Positions 33,109 to 33,192 of a stretch of DNA of 33,192 nt are shown in pieces. The DNA is from CAYVXE01 sp964455375 (GTDB taxonomy: Bacteria; Zhuqueibacterota; Zhuqueibacteria; Oceanimicrobiales; Oceanimicrobiaceae): NCBI GenBank assembly GCA_964455375.1, contig CAYVXE010000039.1, positions 1 through 33,192 of the forward strand, written 5' to 3'. The number at the start of each line of letters is the position of its first letter. Positions within the stretch are counted from its first letter, which is position 1. The notes under the pieces are model-generated. The model did no database searches and was not told the DNA's origin. It saw only the letters and a list, made by a program, of their open reading frames with translations. Both the position numbers and the translations under genes were made by a program.

Positions 33109-33192
33109 ATTTAATCACCTTATACTTTTTGAACGCATGTACGATTATCTCACGGGGCCAGCCGCCACCGTTTCGGACACTTCACTCGTATC

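Overview
The window looks like chromosomal DNA of a free-living Gram-negative bacterium of the Fibrobacteres-Chlorobi-Bacteroidetes type, possibly Calditrichota, Ignavibacteriota or candidate phylum KSB1. This is inferred from ~800-residue MacB/FtsX-type permeases in tandem, a LytS/LytTR pair beside a bactofilin-like membrane protein, many PAS-rich histidine kinases, a SprA-related protein, a carboxypeptidase-regulatory-domain protein and a dispersed intergenic inverted repeat. I see no rRNA, tRNA, CRISPR array, phage gene or intact insertion sequence.

Layout. Bases 1-318 hold an intergenic inverted repeat. 319-849 (+) is a SprA-related putative metalloprotease; 915-1328 (-) is a small membrane protein, with a shared hairpin terminator between them. 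1424-4135 (-) is a receiver-first sensor kinase. 4333-9208 (+) is a tight three-gene unit: a PDZ/multi-TM/GAF/SpoIIE phosphatase, an exported carboxypeptidase-regulatory-domain protein and a soluble histidine kinase. 9258-10139 (-) is an alpha/beta hydrolase. 10408-13982 (+) is a peptide-handling operon: OPT transporter, orphan PqqD-like protein, M20 hydrolase. 13983-14512 holds a frameshifted protein-like remnant. 14513-18686 (+) is glycerol kinase followed 4 bases later by a second receiver-first kinase. 19041-22023 (-) is a bactofilin-like protein, a LytS-type kinase and a LytTR regulator. 22389-24565 (+) is iorA-iorB. 24605-32792 (-) is an ABC cluster with three permeases and one ATPase, and 32793-33192 is permease-gene debris.

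How the genes work together. Signal transduction dominates: four histidine kinases, one SpoIIE phosphatase and one stand-alone response regulator. Three of the kinases have no separate regulator beside them. The metabolic parts are glycerol phosphorylation, peptide uptake and hydrolysis, and oxidation of aryl pyruvates from aromatic amino acids. Together these suggest an amino-acid and peptide-using heterotroph, which is an inference.

Most unusual points: the OPT-PqqD-M20 operon with an RRE-like protein but no RiPP modifying enzyme; a family of long hairpins placed just after permease stop codons; three vestigial permease C-terminal tails at the right edge; a 16-residue palindrome-encoded insertion in glycerol kinase; and an IorA that stops before the usual ferredoxin domain.
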